Shown here piece by piece: positions 1-8,743 of a DNA stretch of 64,000 nucleotides. Numbering within the stretch: position 1 is the first letter of the stretch; each line of letters starts with the position of its first letter. The stretch comes from Terrabacter tumescens (lineage in GTDB: Bacteria > Actinomycetota > Actinomycetes > Actinomycetales > Dermatophilaceae): positions 1 through 64,000 of the forward strand of contig NZ_BMNZ01000011.1 in the NCBI RefSeq assembly GCF_014646815.1. Reading direction: 5' to 3'. The notes beneath the pieces were generated by a model. That model worked only from the letters and a program-made list of their open reading frames with translations, did no database searches and was not told the origin of the DNA. Position numbers and translations under genes: made by a program.

Positions 1-318
1 CGGGACGAGGTAATTGGCATCGATTTTTGACACGCTGTTGAGTTCTCAAGAATCGGACACACACCATCAACCACCTCAACGAGGAGGCCTCCGGGGCAAC
101 CCTTCAAACTTACCCGCCGCACCGATCCGAGTCAAACCCGCTCCCGATCCGTAGACCGGCCGCGAGGACCCGCAGTGAGGCAGTCCTGCACCCGAGACCG
201 TCCTGGTGCAACCAGCGAGTCTCGGTCCAAGCTCGTCAGCCCCGGGACCGGCCAACTTCGCTCGCGATGACTCGCTCCGCGGTGGCGTCCGTTCCTCCCT
301 GTCGGGCTGACGAAGAGA
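1..318 (-). promoter_or_regulatory. rRNA operon leader region (16S expected just left of window)
   Basis: No convincing gene lies here. Read on the minus strand, bases about 20-52 carry the sequence GAGAACTCAACAGCGTGTC followed by an A run. I recognise this as the conserved antitermination/processing segment of actinobacterial rRNA leaders and 16S-23S spacers. Two strong promoters reading the same way lie upstream, and a protein gene (deoA) lies upstream of those, so a leader in front of 16S fits better than an internal spacer. The rRNA itself would begin left of base 1, so the call rests on motif recall plus promoter strength. Short ORFs in this stretch look like chance frames. Confidence 0.6.
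107..135 (-). promoter_or_regulatory. Strong promoter, proximal rrn type
   Basis: On the minus strand a -35 box TTGACT (130-135) and a -10 box TAAGTT (107-112) are separated by exactly 17 bp. The bases after the -10 box read GAAGGGTTGCC, a discriminator and start region like those of actinobacterial rRNA promoters. Transcription would begin near base 100 and run left. Confidence 0.6.
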
Positions 319-348
319 ACATTAACCCGGCCCTGCCGCGGAGCACAA
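319..348 (-). promoter_or_regulatory. Upstream rrn-type promoter
   Basis: Minus-strand -35-like TTGTGC (343-348) and -10 TAATGT (319-324) with an 18-bp spacer, followed by TCTCTTCG. It lies about 210 bp behind the proximal promoter. Tandem promoters are usual for rRNA operons. Between it and the deoA stop (349-445) I see only a weak 6-7 bp hairpin that could end deoA transcription. Confidence 0.45.
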
Positions 349-445
349 ATCCGATTCCCTACCCGATCCGCCTGCCCCACGAACGGTCATCGGCCCACTC
401 GATCGCGACGGCCGAACGCCACCAGCCCATGAGGCGGGCGCCGCG

Positions 446-1735
446 TCAGGAGACGCGCTCGATGACGATCGGCGGCAGGTCGGGGCGGGAGCTCTCGGGA
501 GCGATGGTGAACCCGCCCTCAAGCGCCTCGAGCGCCCGGGTGAAGCGCTCCGGCTCGTCGGTGTGCAGCGTCATGAGGGGCTCTCCCCCACGGAGCGTCG
601 CCCCCGGCTTGTGGTGAAGCTCCACCCCCGCGCCGGCCTGCACTGGATCCTCCTTGCGGGCGCGCCCCGCACCGAGGCGCCAGGCGGCCACGCCGACGGC
701 GAGGGCGTCGAGCTGCACGAGCACGCCATCGGCGGGCGCGAGCACCTGGTGGGTCTCCTTGGCCGTCGGCAGCTCGGCGTCGGGGTCCCCGCCCTGCGCC
801 TTGATCATCCGGCGCCACACGTCCATGGCCCGCCCGTCCGCGAGGACGTCCGCGGGGTCGATGTCGGAGCGTCCCGCGCCGGCCACCATCTCGCGCGCCA
901 GCGCGAGGGTCAGCTCGACGACGTCGGCCGGTCCCCCACCGGCGAGCACCTCGACGGACTCGCGCACCTCGAGGGCGTTGCCGGCGGTCAGGCCGAGCGG
1001 GGTCTCCATGTTGGTCAGGAGCGCGACCGTGTGCACGCCGGCGTCCTTGCCCAGCCGCACCATGGTCTCGGCGAGCTCGCGCGCCTGGCCGAGCTCCTTC
1101 ATGAACGCGCCCGAGCCGACCTTGACGTCGAGGACGAGCGACCCGGTCCCCTCGGCGATCTTCTTGCTCATGATCGAGGTGGCGATGAGGGGCACGCACG
1201 ACACGGTCCCCGTGACGTCGCGCAACGCATACAGCTTCTTGTCGGCTGGGGCGAGGCCGGAGCCGGCGGCGCAGATGACCGCGCCGACGTCCTCGAGCTG
1301 GTGCATCATCTGCTCGTTGGTCAGGTCGGCACGCCACCCCGGGATCGACTCGAGCTTGTCGAGCGTGCCCCCCGTGTGGCCGAGCCCGCGACCCGACAGC
1401 TGCGGGACGGCGACGCCGCAGGCGGCGACGATCGGCGCCAGGGGCAGGGTGATCTTGTCGCCCACTCCCCCGGTCGAGTGCTTGTCGCTCGTGGGGCGCG
1501 AGAGCCCGGAGAAGTCCAGACGCTCACCGGAGCGGATCATCGCGTCGGCCCAGCGCGCGATCTCGCGCGGGTTCATCCCGTTGAGGTAGATGGCCATCGC
1601 GAGGGCGGACATCTGCTCCTCGGCGACGGCGCCGCGGGTGTAGGCGTCGATGACCCAGTCGATCTGGGCGTCGGACAGCTCGGCCCGGTCGCGCTTGGCG
1701 GAAATGACGTCTACGGCATCGAAGGCTTCGCTCAC
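446..1735 (-). CDS. deoA: Thymidine/pyrimidine-nucleoside phosphorylase
   Basis: Catalyses reversible phosphorolysis of thymidine (and probably other pyrimidine deoxynucleosides) to base plus deoxyribose-1-phosphate in the cytosol. The 429-residue product has the usual family length. The conserved KHSTGGVGDK segment (residues 85-94) and the phosphorylase signature GRGLGHTGGTLDKLES (about 115-130) are intact, and the C-terminal PYNP domain runs to the end. The start is GTG at 1735. It is the last gene of a leftward nucleoside salvage run: the cytidine deaminase stop is 58 bp upstream, so cotranscription is likely. Deaminase plus phosphorylase would turn imported cytidine or deoxycytidine into uracil and a sugar phosphate. 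Function is secure; substrate preference is not readable. Confidence 0.95.
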   Translation of the reverse strand: MSEAFDAVDVISAKRDRAELSDAQIDWVIDAYTRGAVAEEQMSALAMAIYLNGMNPREIARWADAMIRSGERLDFSGLSRPTSDKHSTGGVGDKITLPLAPIVAACGVAVPQLSGRGLGHTGGTLDKLESIPGWRADLTNEQMMHQLEDVGAVICAAGSGLAPADKKLYALRDVTGTVSCVPLIATSIMSKKIAEGTGSLVLDVKVGSGAFMKELGQARELAETMVRLGKDAGVHTVALLTNMETPLGLTAGNALEVRESVEVLAGGGPADVVELTLALAREMVAGAGRSDIDPADVLADGRAMDVWRRMIKAQGGDPDAELPTAKETHQVLAPADGVLVQLDALAVGVAAWRLGAGRARKEDPVQAGAGVELHHKPGATLRGGEPLMTLHTDEPERFTRALEALEGGFTIAPESSRPDLPPIVIERVS

Positions 1736-1793
1736 GGCAACATCCTCACTCGGCGACGCGGGTCTGTCGGGGGTACACGGGGGCGCAGGCCGT

Positions 1794-2318
1794 TCACGGC
1801 CGTGAGCCCCCGTGCGTCAGGTTGTCGGGCCCGAACGCCTGGGGCAGCACGACCGACATCGGCAGCACGCCCTCCGGCGTCATGAGCAGGCAGTCCGGAC
1901 CGCCGTTCTCCCACAGCAGCTGCCGGCAGCGCCCGCACGGCATGAGGGCCTGCCCGTCACCACCGACGCAGAAGACGGCGGTGAGCCGGCCCCCGCCGGT
2001 GGCGTGCAGCTCGGAGACCATGCCGCACTCGGCGCACAGCGTCACGCCGTAGGCGGCGTTCTCGACGTTGCAGCCGGCGACGACGCGGCCGTCGTCGGTG
2101 AGCCCGGCCACGCCGACCCGGAACTCGGAGTACGGCGCGTAGGCCCGCTCCATGAGCTCGACGGCGCGCAGCCGCAGCGACTCCCAGTCGACCGCGTCGC
2201 GCTCGACCGCGCCGTCACCAGCAGGGTCACCACCGAGCGACCCGGCCGTATGCCGTCCAGCGGGCTGGACGGCATACGGCTGCGTCTCGTGGCCGGTGGC
2301 CTCGTCGGCGGAGGACAC
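1794..2318 (-). CDS. cdd: Cytidine deaminase with extended N-terminus
   Basis: Zinc hydrolase converting (deoxy)cytidine to (deoxy)uridine. The small tetrameric type is shown by the zinc-binding CAEC (residues 95-98) and PCGRC (127-131), with the catalytic Glu in CAEC, and by the AYAPYSEF entry segment near residue 59. The core from about residue 45 matches the family length of about 130 residues. The first 45 residues are a hydrophilic, family-atypical extension. No ATG, GTG or TTG lies between residue 1 and the core, so the GTG at 2318, directly after the TAG of the upstream ATPase gene, is the best start. Residues 13-25 are encoded by a perfect 17-bp palindrome (2245-2280), which suggests a repeat has been absorbed into the reading frame. 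Confidence 0.9.
   Translation of the reverse strand: MSSADEATGHETQPYAVQPAGRHTAGSLGGDPAGDGAVERDAVDWESLRLRAVELMERAYAPYSEFRVGVAGLTDDGRVVAGCNVENAAYGVTLCAECGMVSELHATGGGRLTAVFCVGGDGQALMPCGRCRQLLWENGGPDCLLMTPEGVLPMSVVLPQAFGPDNLTHGGSRP
2245..2280. repeat. Perfect 17-bp inverted repeat containing GGCATAC
   Basis: Left arm 2245-2261 and right arm 2264-2280 are exactly complementary with two bases between. Each arm contains the window-wide GTATGCC/GGCATAC word. It lies inside the 5' part of cdd, not between genes, so in RNA it would form a very stable hairpin just after the start codon. Confidence 0.9.
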
Positions 2319-3896
2319 CTAGTGGTCCCCCGCCATGAGGCGACCGATCTCGGTGCGGTCGGCATCCTTGCCCGGCATCTCGGCGACGACCTTGCCGCCG
2401 TGGATGACGGCGATGCGGTCGGCGAGCGAGAGGACCTCGTCGAGCTCGGCCGACACGAGCAGCACGGCCGCCCCCGCGTCACGGGCCGCGACGATGCGCC
2501 GGTGGATGAACTCGATCGAGCCGACGTCGACACCGCGCGTGGGCTGGGCGGCCATGAGCAGCTTGGGCCTGAAGCTCATCTCGCGCGCGACGACGACCTT
2601 CTGCTTGTTGCCACCGGACAGCGAGCCGGCCATGGCCTGGACCCCCGCCGCACGGATGTCGAACTCGGTGAAGAGCGCCTCTGCGTTCTTGCGGACCTCG
2701 TCGAAGTCCCGGACGAACCCGTTGGCGAACGGCTTCTCGGAGAACCGGTTGAGCACGAGGTTGTCGGCGAGGGAGTAGGACGCCACGAGGCCGTGACGCT
2801 CACGGTCCTCGGGGATGTGCCCCACGCCCGCGACGTGCGTGTCGTGCGGGTTGGCCTTGGTGATGTCCTTGCCGAGCAGGTCGATGCGGCCCGACTGCGG
2901 AGGACGCATGCCGGCGATCGCCTCGACGAGCTCGCGCTGGCCGTTGCCCTCGACACCGGCGACACCGACGATCTCGCCCGCGCGGACGTCGAGGGAGAAC
3001 CCGTCGACGGCCCGGAGCTGGCGGTCGTCGAGCACCACGAGGTCGCGGATCGACAGGACGTCGTCGCCCGGAGTCGCCTCCTCCTTGTCGACACGGAGCA
3101 CGACGTCACGACCGACCATCATCGTGGCGAGCCCGCGGGCATCGGTGTCGGCCGTTGCGACCTCGCCGACGACCCCGCCCTGGCGCAACACGTAGACGCG
3201 GTCCGCGACGGCGAGGACCTCACGCAGCTTGTGCGTGATGAAGACGATCGAGGTCCCGCCGGCGGCGAGCTCCTTCATCACGGTCAGCAGCTCGTCGGTC
3301 TCCTGCGGCGTCAGCACCGCCGTGGGCTCGTCGAGGATGAGCAGGTCGACCCGGCGCGAGAGCGCCTTGAGGATCTCGACGCGCTGCTGGGTGCCGACCG
3401 GGAGGTCCTCGACCTCGACGTCGGGATCGACCTTGAGGCCGTGCTTGTCGGACAGCTCGCGGACGAGCTGGCGGGCGCCCTCGATGTCGAGGACGCCCCG
3501 GCTCGTCGTCTCGTGCCCGAGGATCATGTTCTCGGCCACCGTCATGACGGGGACCAGCTGGAAGTGCTGGTGCACCATGCCGATGCCGCGACGGATCGCG
3601 TCCTTCGGGTCCTTGATCGGGCTCGCGTCGCCCTTGATGGTGATCGTGCCGTGGTCGGGCTTGATGAGGCCGAAGATCTGCTTGACGAGCGTCGACTTGC
3701 CGGCGCCGTTCTCGCCGAGGAGGGCGACGATCTCGCCACGTCCCACGTGCAGGTTGATGTCGCGGTTGGCCCGGACGGTGCCGAAGGACTTGGACAGGCC
3801 CTCGATGTCGAGCAGGCGCTCGGCCGGTGCCGCGGAGCGGTCGGTGGCCTCCACCGGTCGGTCCCGGGTGGTGTCCTGGGTTGCTTCCTGGCTCAC
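2319..3896 (-). CDS. Nucleoside ABC transporter, double ATPase
   Basis: Cytoplasmic motor of a BMP-dependent (NupA/YufO-like) nucleoside importer. The 525 residues hold two ABC domains. The first has Walker A GENGAGKST (61-69) and Walker B LLILDEPTAVL. The second has a degenerate Walker A (VEGNGQREL) and a signature LSGGNKQKV, the usual pattern for sugar/nucleoside double ATPases, where one site is weak. The start is GTG at 3896, overlapping the stop of the upstream permease by 4 bp (GTGA). The reading frame continues open to 4442, but that stretch lies antisense-free over the permease gene in another frame and is not coding. The TAG stop abuts the cdd start. Specificity (purine or pyrimidine nucleosides) is inferred from neighbours. 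Confidence 0.92.
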   Translation of the reverse strand: MSQEATQDTTRDRPVEATDRSAAPAERLLDIEGLSKSFGTVRANRDINLHVGRGEIVALLGENGAGKSTLVKQIFGLIKPDHGTITIKGDASPIKDPKDAIRRGIGMVHQHFQLVPVMTVAENMILGHETTSRGVLDIEGARQLVRELSDKHGLKVDPDVEVEDLPVGTQQRVEILKALSRRVDLLILDEPTAVLTPQETDELLTVMKELAAGGTSIVFITHKLREVLAVADRVYVLRQGGVVGEVATADTDARGLATMMVGRDVVLRVDKEEATPGDDVLSIRDLVVLDDRQLRAVDGFSLDVRAGEIVGVAGVEGNGQRELVEAIAGMRPPQSGRIDLLGKDITKANPHDTHVAGVGHIPEDRERHGLVASYSLADNLVLNRFSEKPFANGFVRDFDEVRKNAEALFTEFDIRAAGVQAMAGSLSGGNKQKVVVAREMSFRPKLLMAAQPTRGVDVGSIEFIHRRIVAARDAGAAVLLVSAELDEVLSLADRIAVIHGGKVVAEMPGKDADRTEIGRLMAGDH

Positions 3897-4882
3897 GAGC
3901 CCTCTCCCTTCACGAACGGCTGGCCGACGGCTGCGGGCGCGCGGACCCGGCCGGCGGCGACCGCCAGCACGATGAGCGTCAGGAGGTACGGCAGCAGGGT
4001 GATGAACTGCTGCGGGATGCTGATGACGCCCTGCAGCTGCGACGCGAGCGCGTTGGTGAAGCCGAAGAACAGCGCCGCCGCGAAGACGCGGAGCGGTCGC
4101 CAGCCGCCGAAGATGAGGATGGCGAGGGCGAGGAAGCCTCGGCCTGCGGTCATCCCGCGCTCGAAGCCACCCGTGGCCTCCATGGACAGGTAGGCCCCGG
4201 CCGCACCGGCGAAGATGCCACCGATGGTGACGTTGACCAGCCGCATCCGGATGACGTCGATGCCGGCGGTGTCGGCCGCCGACGGGTACTCGCCGATGGA
4301 CCGGGTGCGCAGGCCCCAGCGGGTGCGGAACAGCGCGAAGTGCACGACCGGCACCGACACGAGGGCGAACAGGGCGATCGGCCCTGACTGGAAGAACACG
4401 TCGCCGATGAGCGGGATCTTCGACAGCAGCGGGACCTCCCACTGCGGCATGTTGGCCGAGAGGACCTTGCCCGGACGGTAGAAGAAGGACGTCAGACCGG
4501 TCGCGACGATGTTGATGACGACACCGGCGATGATCTGGTCCATCAGCCCCTTGACCGTCGTCAGGGCGAGGAACGCGCCCATGGCGATGCCGGCGAGCAT
4601 GCCGACGAGGACGCCGACGATGAGCGAGCCGGTGGCGGCCGCCGAGAAGAACGCCGCGAAGGCCGCGACGAGCATCTGGCCCTCGATACCGATGTTGACG
4701 ACACCGGACCGCTCACCGACGACACCGGTGAGGGCGCCGAGCACGAGCGGGACGGCGAAGAACCACGCGCCGCTGAACATCGAGGTCGCGACGTTGGAGT
4801 TGACGGCGTAGAACACGTAGGCCGCGACGAGGATGACGAGACCCGCGCCGACGGTGATCTGGTTGCGCTTGAGCCACTCCAT
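3893..4882 (-). CDS. Nucleoside ABC transporter permease (second)
   Basis: A 329-residue inner-membrane permease of the BPD_transp_2 type (YufQ/NupC-like), with about nine hydrophobic segments and the loop sequence GALTGVVGERSGVVNIGIEG near residues 48-67, characteristic of BMP-system permeases. With the neighbouring 393-residue permease it would form the transmembrane pore. The start is ATG at 4882, one base after the upstream stop, and the 3' end overlaps the ATPase gene by 4 bp. Such tight packing implies translational coupling and a fixed subunit ratio. Confidence 0.9.
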   Translation of the reverse strand: MEWLKRNQITVGAGLVILVAAYVFYAVNSNVATSMFSGAWFFAVPLVLGALTGVVGERSGVVNIGIEGQMLVAAFAAFFSAAATGSLIVGVLVGMLAGIAMGAFLALTTVKGLMDQIIAGVVINIVATGLTSFFYRPGKVLSANMPQWEVPLLSKIPLIGDVFFQSGPIALFALVSVPVVHFALFRTRWGLRTRSIGEYPSAADTAGIDVIRMRLVNVTIGGIFAGAAGAYLSMEATGGFERGMTAGRGFLALAILIFGGWRPLRVFAAALFFGFTNALASQLQGVISIPQQFITLLPYLLTLIVLAVAAGRVRAPAAVGQPFVKGEGS

Positions 4883-4883
4883 G

Positions 4884-6065
4884 TCAGGACCCCCAGCTGC
4901 TCGCGAGCGCGGACGACTTGGCGGTGTGCCGGCGGAAGATCAGCTTGGCGATGATCGGCAGCGACACGAGCAGCAGCGTGATCGCCAGCAGCATGTCGAC
5001 GATCTCGGGCTGGATGCCGGTGTTGAACATCAGCGTCGACGAGCCGGCCCGGAGCGCACCGACGAGCAGCGCGGCCGGGATGGTGCCGAGGGGGGTGGAC
5101 CGGGCGAGCAACGCGATGGTGATGCCGTCGAAGCCCAGCGAGCCGGCGATGCCGTCCTGGTAGCGGTAGGGGTCGATCTCGAGGTACTCGATCGAGCCCG
5201 AGAGGCCCGCGAGCCCACCGGCGACGGCCATGGCCAGCACGATCATCCCGCCGAGCTTGATGCCGGCGTAGGACGCGGCGTGGCGGTTGCGGCCGATGGT
5301 CTCGAACTGGAAGCCCAGCGTGGTCCGGCGCAGCATCCACGCGACGAGGATCGCCAGCACCAGCGCGATCGGCAGGCCGATCGGGACGAAGCCGAGCGGC
5401 TGGAACTGCGCCGCCTCGGGGGCCGGGTAGGACGAGGGGTAGGACTGGGTCGGGTCCTTGAGCGGCCCGTTGACGAGGTAGTCGATGAGGCCCGCGGCGA
5501 TCGAGTTGAGCATGATCGTCGAGATGACCTCGTGGACGCCGCGGGTCGCCTTGAGCGCTCCGGCGATCGAGGCCCACATGGCGCCGCCGAGGATGCCGGC
5601 GACCATCGCGATGATCGCGATGAGGAAACCCGGCGCCTCACGCACCGCGTGCGCGGCGGCCGCGGCGCAGATGGCGCCCGACATCAGCTGCCCCTGGGCG
5701 CCGATGTTGAACAGGCCGACGCGGAGTGGAATGACGACCGCGAGGCCGCAGAGGATGAGCGGCACCATCTTCTCGAAGGTGCCCCGCAGACCGTCCGCCG
5801 TGCCGAAGGAGTAGGAGAAGAGGCTCTGGTAGGCGTACATCGGGTTGACGCCCTGGGCCCGGATCAGGACCGCACCGATGGCGAGCGCCGCGATGACGGC
5901 CACGATGGGCACGATGATGGACTGCTCACGGACGAGCAGCCCCAGGACCCCCGTCGGTGGCGGCGGTGCGCCTCGCTCGGCCACCACGGGCGGCGGTGCT
6001 GTCTCCGTGGCTACGGCGCCCGTCGCGGGGCGGCCGTCCGACGGCTCATCTCTGGGATCGGCCAT
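4884..6065 (-). CDS. Nucleoside ABC transporter permease (first)
   Basis: The larger permease subunit (393 residues, YufP/NupB-like). A hydrophilic N-terminal tail of about 40 residues, rich in Pro, Ala and Gly, precedes the first membrane segment. The core contains the family segment VPLRVGLFNIGAQGQL followed by repeated hydrophobic helices. The ATG at 6065 is the only good start before the conserved part. It is the first gene after the BMP lipoprotein, separated by 169 bp that include a strong hairpin (6146-6180), so its level may be set below that of the binding protein. Confidence 0.9.
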   Translation of the reverse strand: MADPRDEPSDGRPATGAVATETAPPPVVAERGAPPPPTGVLGLLVREQSIIVPIVAVIAALAIGAVLIRAQGVNPMYAYQSLFSYSFGTADGLRGTFEKMVPLILCGLAVVIPLRVGLFNIGAQGQLMSGAICAAAAAHAVREAPGFLIAIIAMVAGILGGAMWASIAGALKATRGVHEVISTIMLNSIAAGLIDYLVNGPLKDPTQSYPSSYPAPEAAQFQPLGFVPIGLPIALVLAILVAWMLRRTTLGFQFETIGRNRHAASYAGIKLGGMIVLAMAVAGGLAGLSGSIEYLEIDPYRYQDGIAGSLGFDGITIALLARSTPLGTIPAALLVGALRAGSSTLMFNTGIQPEIVDMLLAITLLLVSLPIIAKLIFRRHTAKSSALASSWGS

Positions 6066-6145
6066 CTCGGACCTCTCGACTCCTTGTCTGGACCAAACTC
6101 ATGCGGCGATGCACGCTCGGCGCCGGTGACCCGAGGCAGAACGGC

Positions 6146-6180
6146 GTCGAGCGGGTGCCCCGGTGGAGCACCCGCTCGAC
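6146..6180 (-). terminator. Hairpin between BMP lipoprotein and permease genes
   Basis: Perfect 13-bp inverted repeat (6146-6158 and 6168-6180) with a 9-base loop, 55 bp after the lipoprotein stop in the direction of transcription. The following bases are not T-rich. It probably works as a leaky terminator or an mRNA-stabilising end, giving more binding protein than transporter, as in many ABC operons. The role is inferred. Confidence 0.65.
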
Positions 6181-6234
6181 GACTTCATGAAGGGACTCTA
6201 GTGCGGATGGGATCCGCCCCAGAACGAAACTCGA

Positions 6235-7305
6235 TCAGGGCTTGTAGCCCGTGGCGAGCGAGCCGTCCTCGAGCTTCTTGACGACGTCGGCGACCTTGGT
6301 CTTGACGTCGGCCGGGACCTTGCTGTCGAAGTCGTGGAACGGCGAGATGCCGGCGGTGCCGAAGAAGTTGCCCGGCTTGACGGTGTTGCCCTTGATCTGC
6401 TTGAGCAGCTCGCCGATGCCGTCCTTCTCGTGCTTCTCGGCCGAGGTGATGAGGCAGGGGTGCGCGGCCGGCAGGGTGTCCCACTGGTCGAGGTCGACGC
6501 CGATGCAGAAGACCTTGTCGCCCGCACCGCTCGTCTTGGCGGTCTCCTGGAGCGCGCCGTTGCCCGTGCCACCACCGGCACCGAAGATGAAGTCCGCGCC
6601 CTGCGCGAGCATCTTCTTGGCCTCACCGGCACCCCACACGGGGTCGTTGAAGGCGGTGTTGCCGGCGGGGTGGTAGACCTTGGAGACGGAGACGGCCGGG
6701 TTGGCGGCCTTGGCGCCGTTCTCGTAGCCCGCGGCGTAGGCCTGGGTCGGGGGGATCTCCTGGCCGAGGACGACGCCGATCTTGTTGGACTTCGTCATGG
6801 AGCCGGCGAGGAAGCCGGCGGCGTAGCCCGCCTGGTCCTCGTGGAAGATCAGACCGGTGACGTTCGGGACGACCGGGTCGGCCTGGAACTGGTCGAAGCC
6901 GATGAACTTCGTGTTGGGGTACTGCTTGCCCGCCGCGCGCGTGGCGTCGGCCATGAGGAAGCCGACCGTGACGATGACGTCGTACTTCGCGTCGGTGAAC
7001 TGCTTGATGTTCTTCGCGTAGTCCTTGGGGTCGGTCGTCTCGACGTACTTCGTCTGCGCCCCGAGCTCACCCTTGACCTGCTCGACACCCTCCCAGGCAG
7101 CCTGGTTGAAGCCCTTGTCGTCGACCTTGCCCACGTCGGTGACGAGGCCGACGCAGAACACCTCGGCGCTCGAGCAGTCGCCCGAGGCAGCCGTGTTGGT
7201 GCCACCACCAGAGCCGGTGGCGGGACCCGACGTCCCACCGCAGCCCGCGAGTGCGGCGACCAGACCGGTCGCGACGACGGCACTCAACTTCACATGTGAA
7301 CGCAA
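6235..7305 (-). CDS. BMP-family nucleoside-binding lipoprotein
   Basis: Extracellular substrate-binding lipoprotein of the BmpA/Med family, feeding the ABC importer encoded downstream. The 356-residue product starts at a TTG (7305) placed six bases after an AAGGAG ribosome-binding site. The frame is open further upstream, but no other start has a site. A signal peptide ends in a lipobox (VAALAGC), followed by a Gly/Thr/Ser-rich linker and a periplasmic-binding fold beginning CVGLVTDVGKVDDKGFN, typical of this family. The leader contains a 7-bp hairpin (7327-7333 with 7342-7348). Substrate is inferred as a nucleoside because cytidine deaminase and thymidine phosphorylase follow. Confidence 0.93.
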   Translation of the reverse strand: MRSHVKLSAVVATGLVAALAGCGGTSGPATGSGGGTNTAASGDCSSAEVFCVGLVTDVGKVDDKGFNQAAWEGVEQVKGELGAQTKYVETTDPKDYAKNIKQFTDAKYDVIVTVGFLMADATRAAGKQYPNTKFIGFDQFQADPVVPNVTGLIFHEDQAGYAAGFLAGSMTKSNKIGVVLGQEIPPTQAYAAGYENGAKAANPAVSVSKVYHPAGNTAFNDPVWGAGEAKKMLAQGADFIFGAGGGTGNGALQETAKTSGAGDKVFCIGVDLDQWDTLPAAHPCLITSAEKHEKDGIGELLKQIKGNTVKPGNFFGTAGISPFHDFDSKVPADVKTKVADVVKKLEDGSLATGYKP

Positions 7306-7416
7306 GGCGCTCTCCTTCAGTCCGTCGGGCCGACGACGACATCGGCCCAGATAGCACGGAACTGTAGACCCCGGCACGACAAGATCTGAGCGGCTCGGGT
7401 CAAGTCGCAGGAAGTG

Positions 7417-8676
7417 TTACCGATCCGCGACCGCACCCAGTGGCGTCACTCCTGTGAGGGTCGCAGTGCCCGCCAGCTGGGCGGCTGCGGAGAAGACGAC
7501 ACCCGCCAGTGTGCGCGCCCCGACGGTGATCGCGGCCTCGTCGATGACGAGGTCCCCGCGGTGCAGGTCGTAGGTCGTGCCACCGGCGGCGCGGGTGCCG
7601 AGGCGGGCCATGGCGCCGGGGACGTGGGTGAGGTACCACGCGAAGTCCTCGCCGCCGAGCGACTGCGGGGTCGGGGCGACGAACGAGCCGGTGCCGGTCA
7701 CCGCGGCCGTGAGCGCGTCGATGCAGCCGGCGTCGTTGACGACCGGGGGCACGCCCTTGGTGATGGCGACCTCGGCCTGGACGGCATACGGCTTGACGAC
7801 CTCGTGGACGACGGCCTCGAGGAGGCGCTCGACGCCCTCCCAGATGCCGGCGTCGAGCATGCGCAGCGTGCCGCCGACCTTGCCGGACGACGGGATGACG
7901 TTGTGGGCGCCGCCCGAGTGGATCGAGCCCCACACGAGCGCCGCGCCCGCGCGCGGGTCGAGACGGCGCGACAGCACGGCCGGCACGTCCGTGACGACCT
8001 TGGCGAGGGCATACGTCAGGTCCTGGGTCAGGTGCGGACGCGAGGTGTGCCCGCCCCGCCCGGAGAGCGTGACCTCGATCTGGTCGGCCGCGGCGGTGAT
8101 GGCGCCGACGCGCAGTCCCACCTGCCCCGCGTCGAGGCTGGGGTCGCAGTGCAGCGCGAAGATGCGGTCGACCCCGACGAGGCCGTCCTGGGCCACGACG
8201 TCCTCCGCCCCTCCGGGCATGAGCTCCTCGGCGGGCTGGAAGACGAGGCGGGCACCGACGCCGGACGCGACGAGCCGCTCCTCGACGGACTTGAGCGCGA
8301 GCGCCGCGCCGATGAGCGCCGTCGTGTGCACGTCGTGACCGCACGAGTGGCTGACGCCGTCCGTCTGCGAGGCGAAGTCGAGGCCGGTCTGCTCGCGGAT
8401 CGGGAGCGCGTCGATGTCGGCGCGCAGCGCGATGCGGTGGGCGGGCTCGGTCGCGCCGAGGTCGGCGACGAGGCCGGTGCCGCGCAGCCGCCGGACGGCG
8501 ATGCCGGCCCGCTCGAGCCGCTCTGCGACGAGTGCGGTCGTGCGCACCTCACCACGTCCGAGCTCGGGATGGGTGTGCAGGTCGCGGCGGATCGAGACCA
8601 GCTCCGCGGCATGCTGCTCGACGGTACGAGCAAGGGCCTCGAAGGGCAGTGGGGCGGAGCGGTCGGTCACGAGCAC
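7417..8676 (-). CDS. M20-family amidohydrolase
   Basis: A 419-residue metallo-amidohydrolase of the M20D (hippurate hydrolase / N-acyl-amino-acid deacylase) group, acting in the cytosol on amide bonds of N-acylated or conjugated amino acids. Metal-site sequences are visible: RADIDALP (85-92) and HSCGHDVHTTAL from residue 110, with His110, Cys112 and His114. The substrate is not predictable from sequence. The start is taken as GTG 8676. A TAGACT box at 8680-8685 (minus strand) sits three bases before it and nine before an in-frame GTG at 8670, so 8670 is a serious alternative. The BMP operon lies 111 bp downstream in the same direction. Confidence 0.9.
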   Translation of the reverse strand: MLVTDRSAPLPFEALARTVEQHAAELVSIRRDLHTHPELGRGEVRTTALVAERLERAGIAVRRLRGTGLVADLGATEPAHRIALRADIDALPIREQTGLDFASQTDGVSHSCGHDVHTTALIGAALALKSVEERLVASGVGARLVFQPAEELMPGGAEDVVAQDGLVGVDRIFALHCDPSLDAGQVGLRVGAITAAADQIEVTLSGRGGHTSRPHLTQDLTYALAKVVTDVPAVLSRRLDPRAGAALVWGSIHSGGAHNVIPSSGKVGGTLRMLDAGIWEGVERLLEAVVHEVVKPYAVQAEVAITKGVPPVVNDAGCIDALTAAVTGTGSFVAPTPQSLGGEDFAWYLTHVPGAMARLGTRAAGGTTYDLHRGDLVIDEAAITVGARTLAGVVFSAAAQLAGTATLTGVTPLGAVADR

Positions 8677-8743
8677 CGGAGTCTAGCGAGAGGATGGTCG
8701 CCGACCCCGGGCGCGGGGTCCCGACGAGGCAGGGAGGTCACGC

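Noticed and set aside
563-1885. 440-codon plus-strand frame
   Set aside because: It is antisense to deoA and has no ribosome-binding site or protein-like composition.
7306-7416. Purine or other riboswitch ahead of the BMP lipoprotein
   Set aside because: Only a simple 7-bp hairpin is visible; no conserved aptamer core could be recognised.
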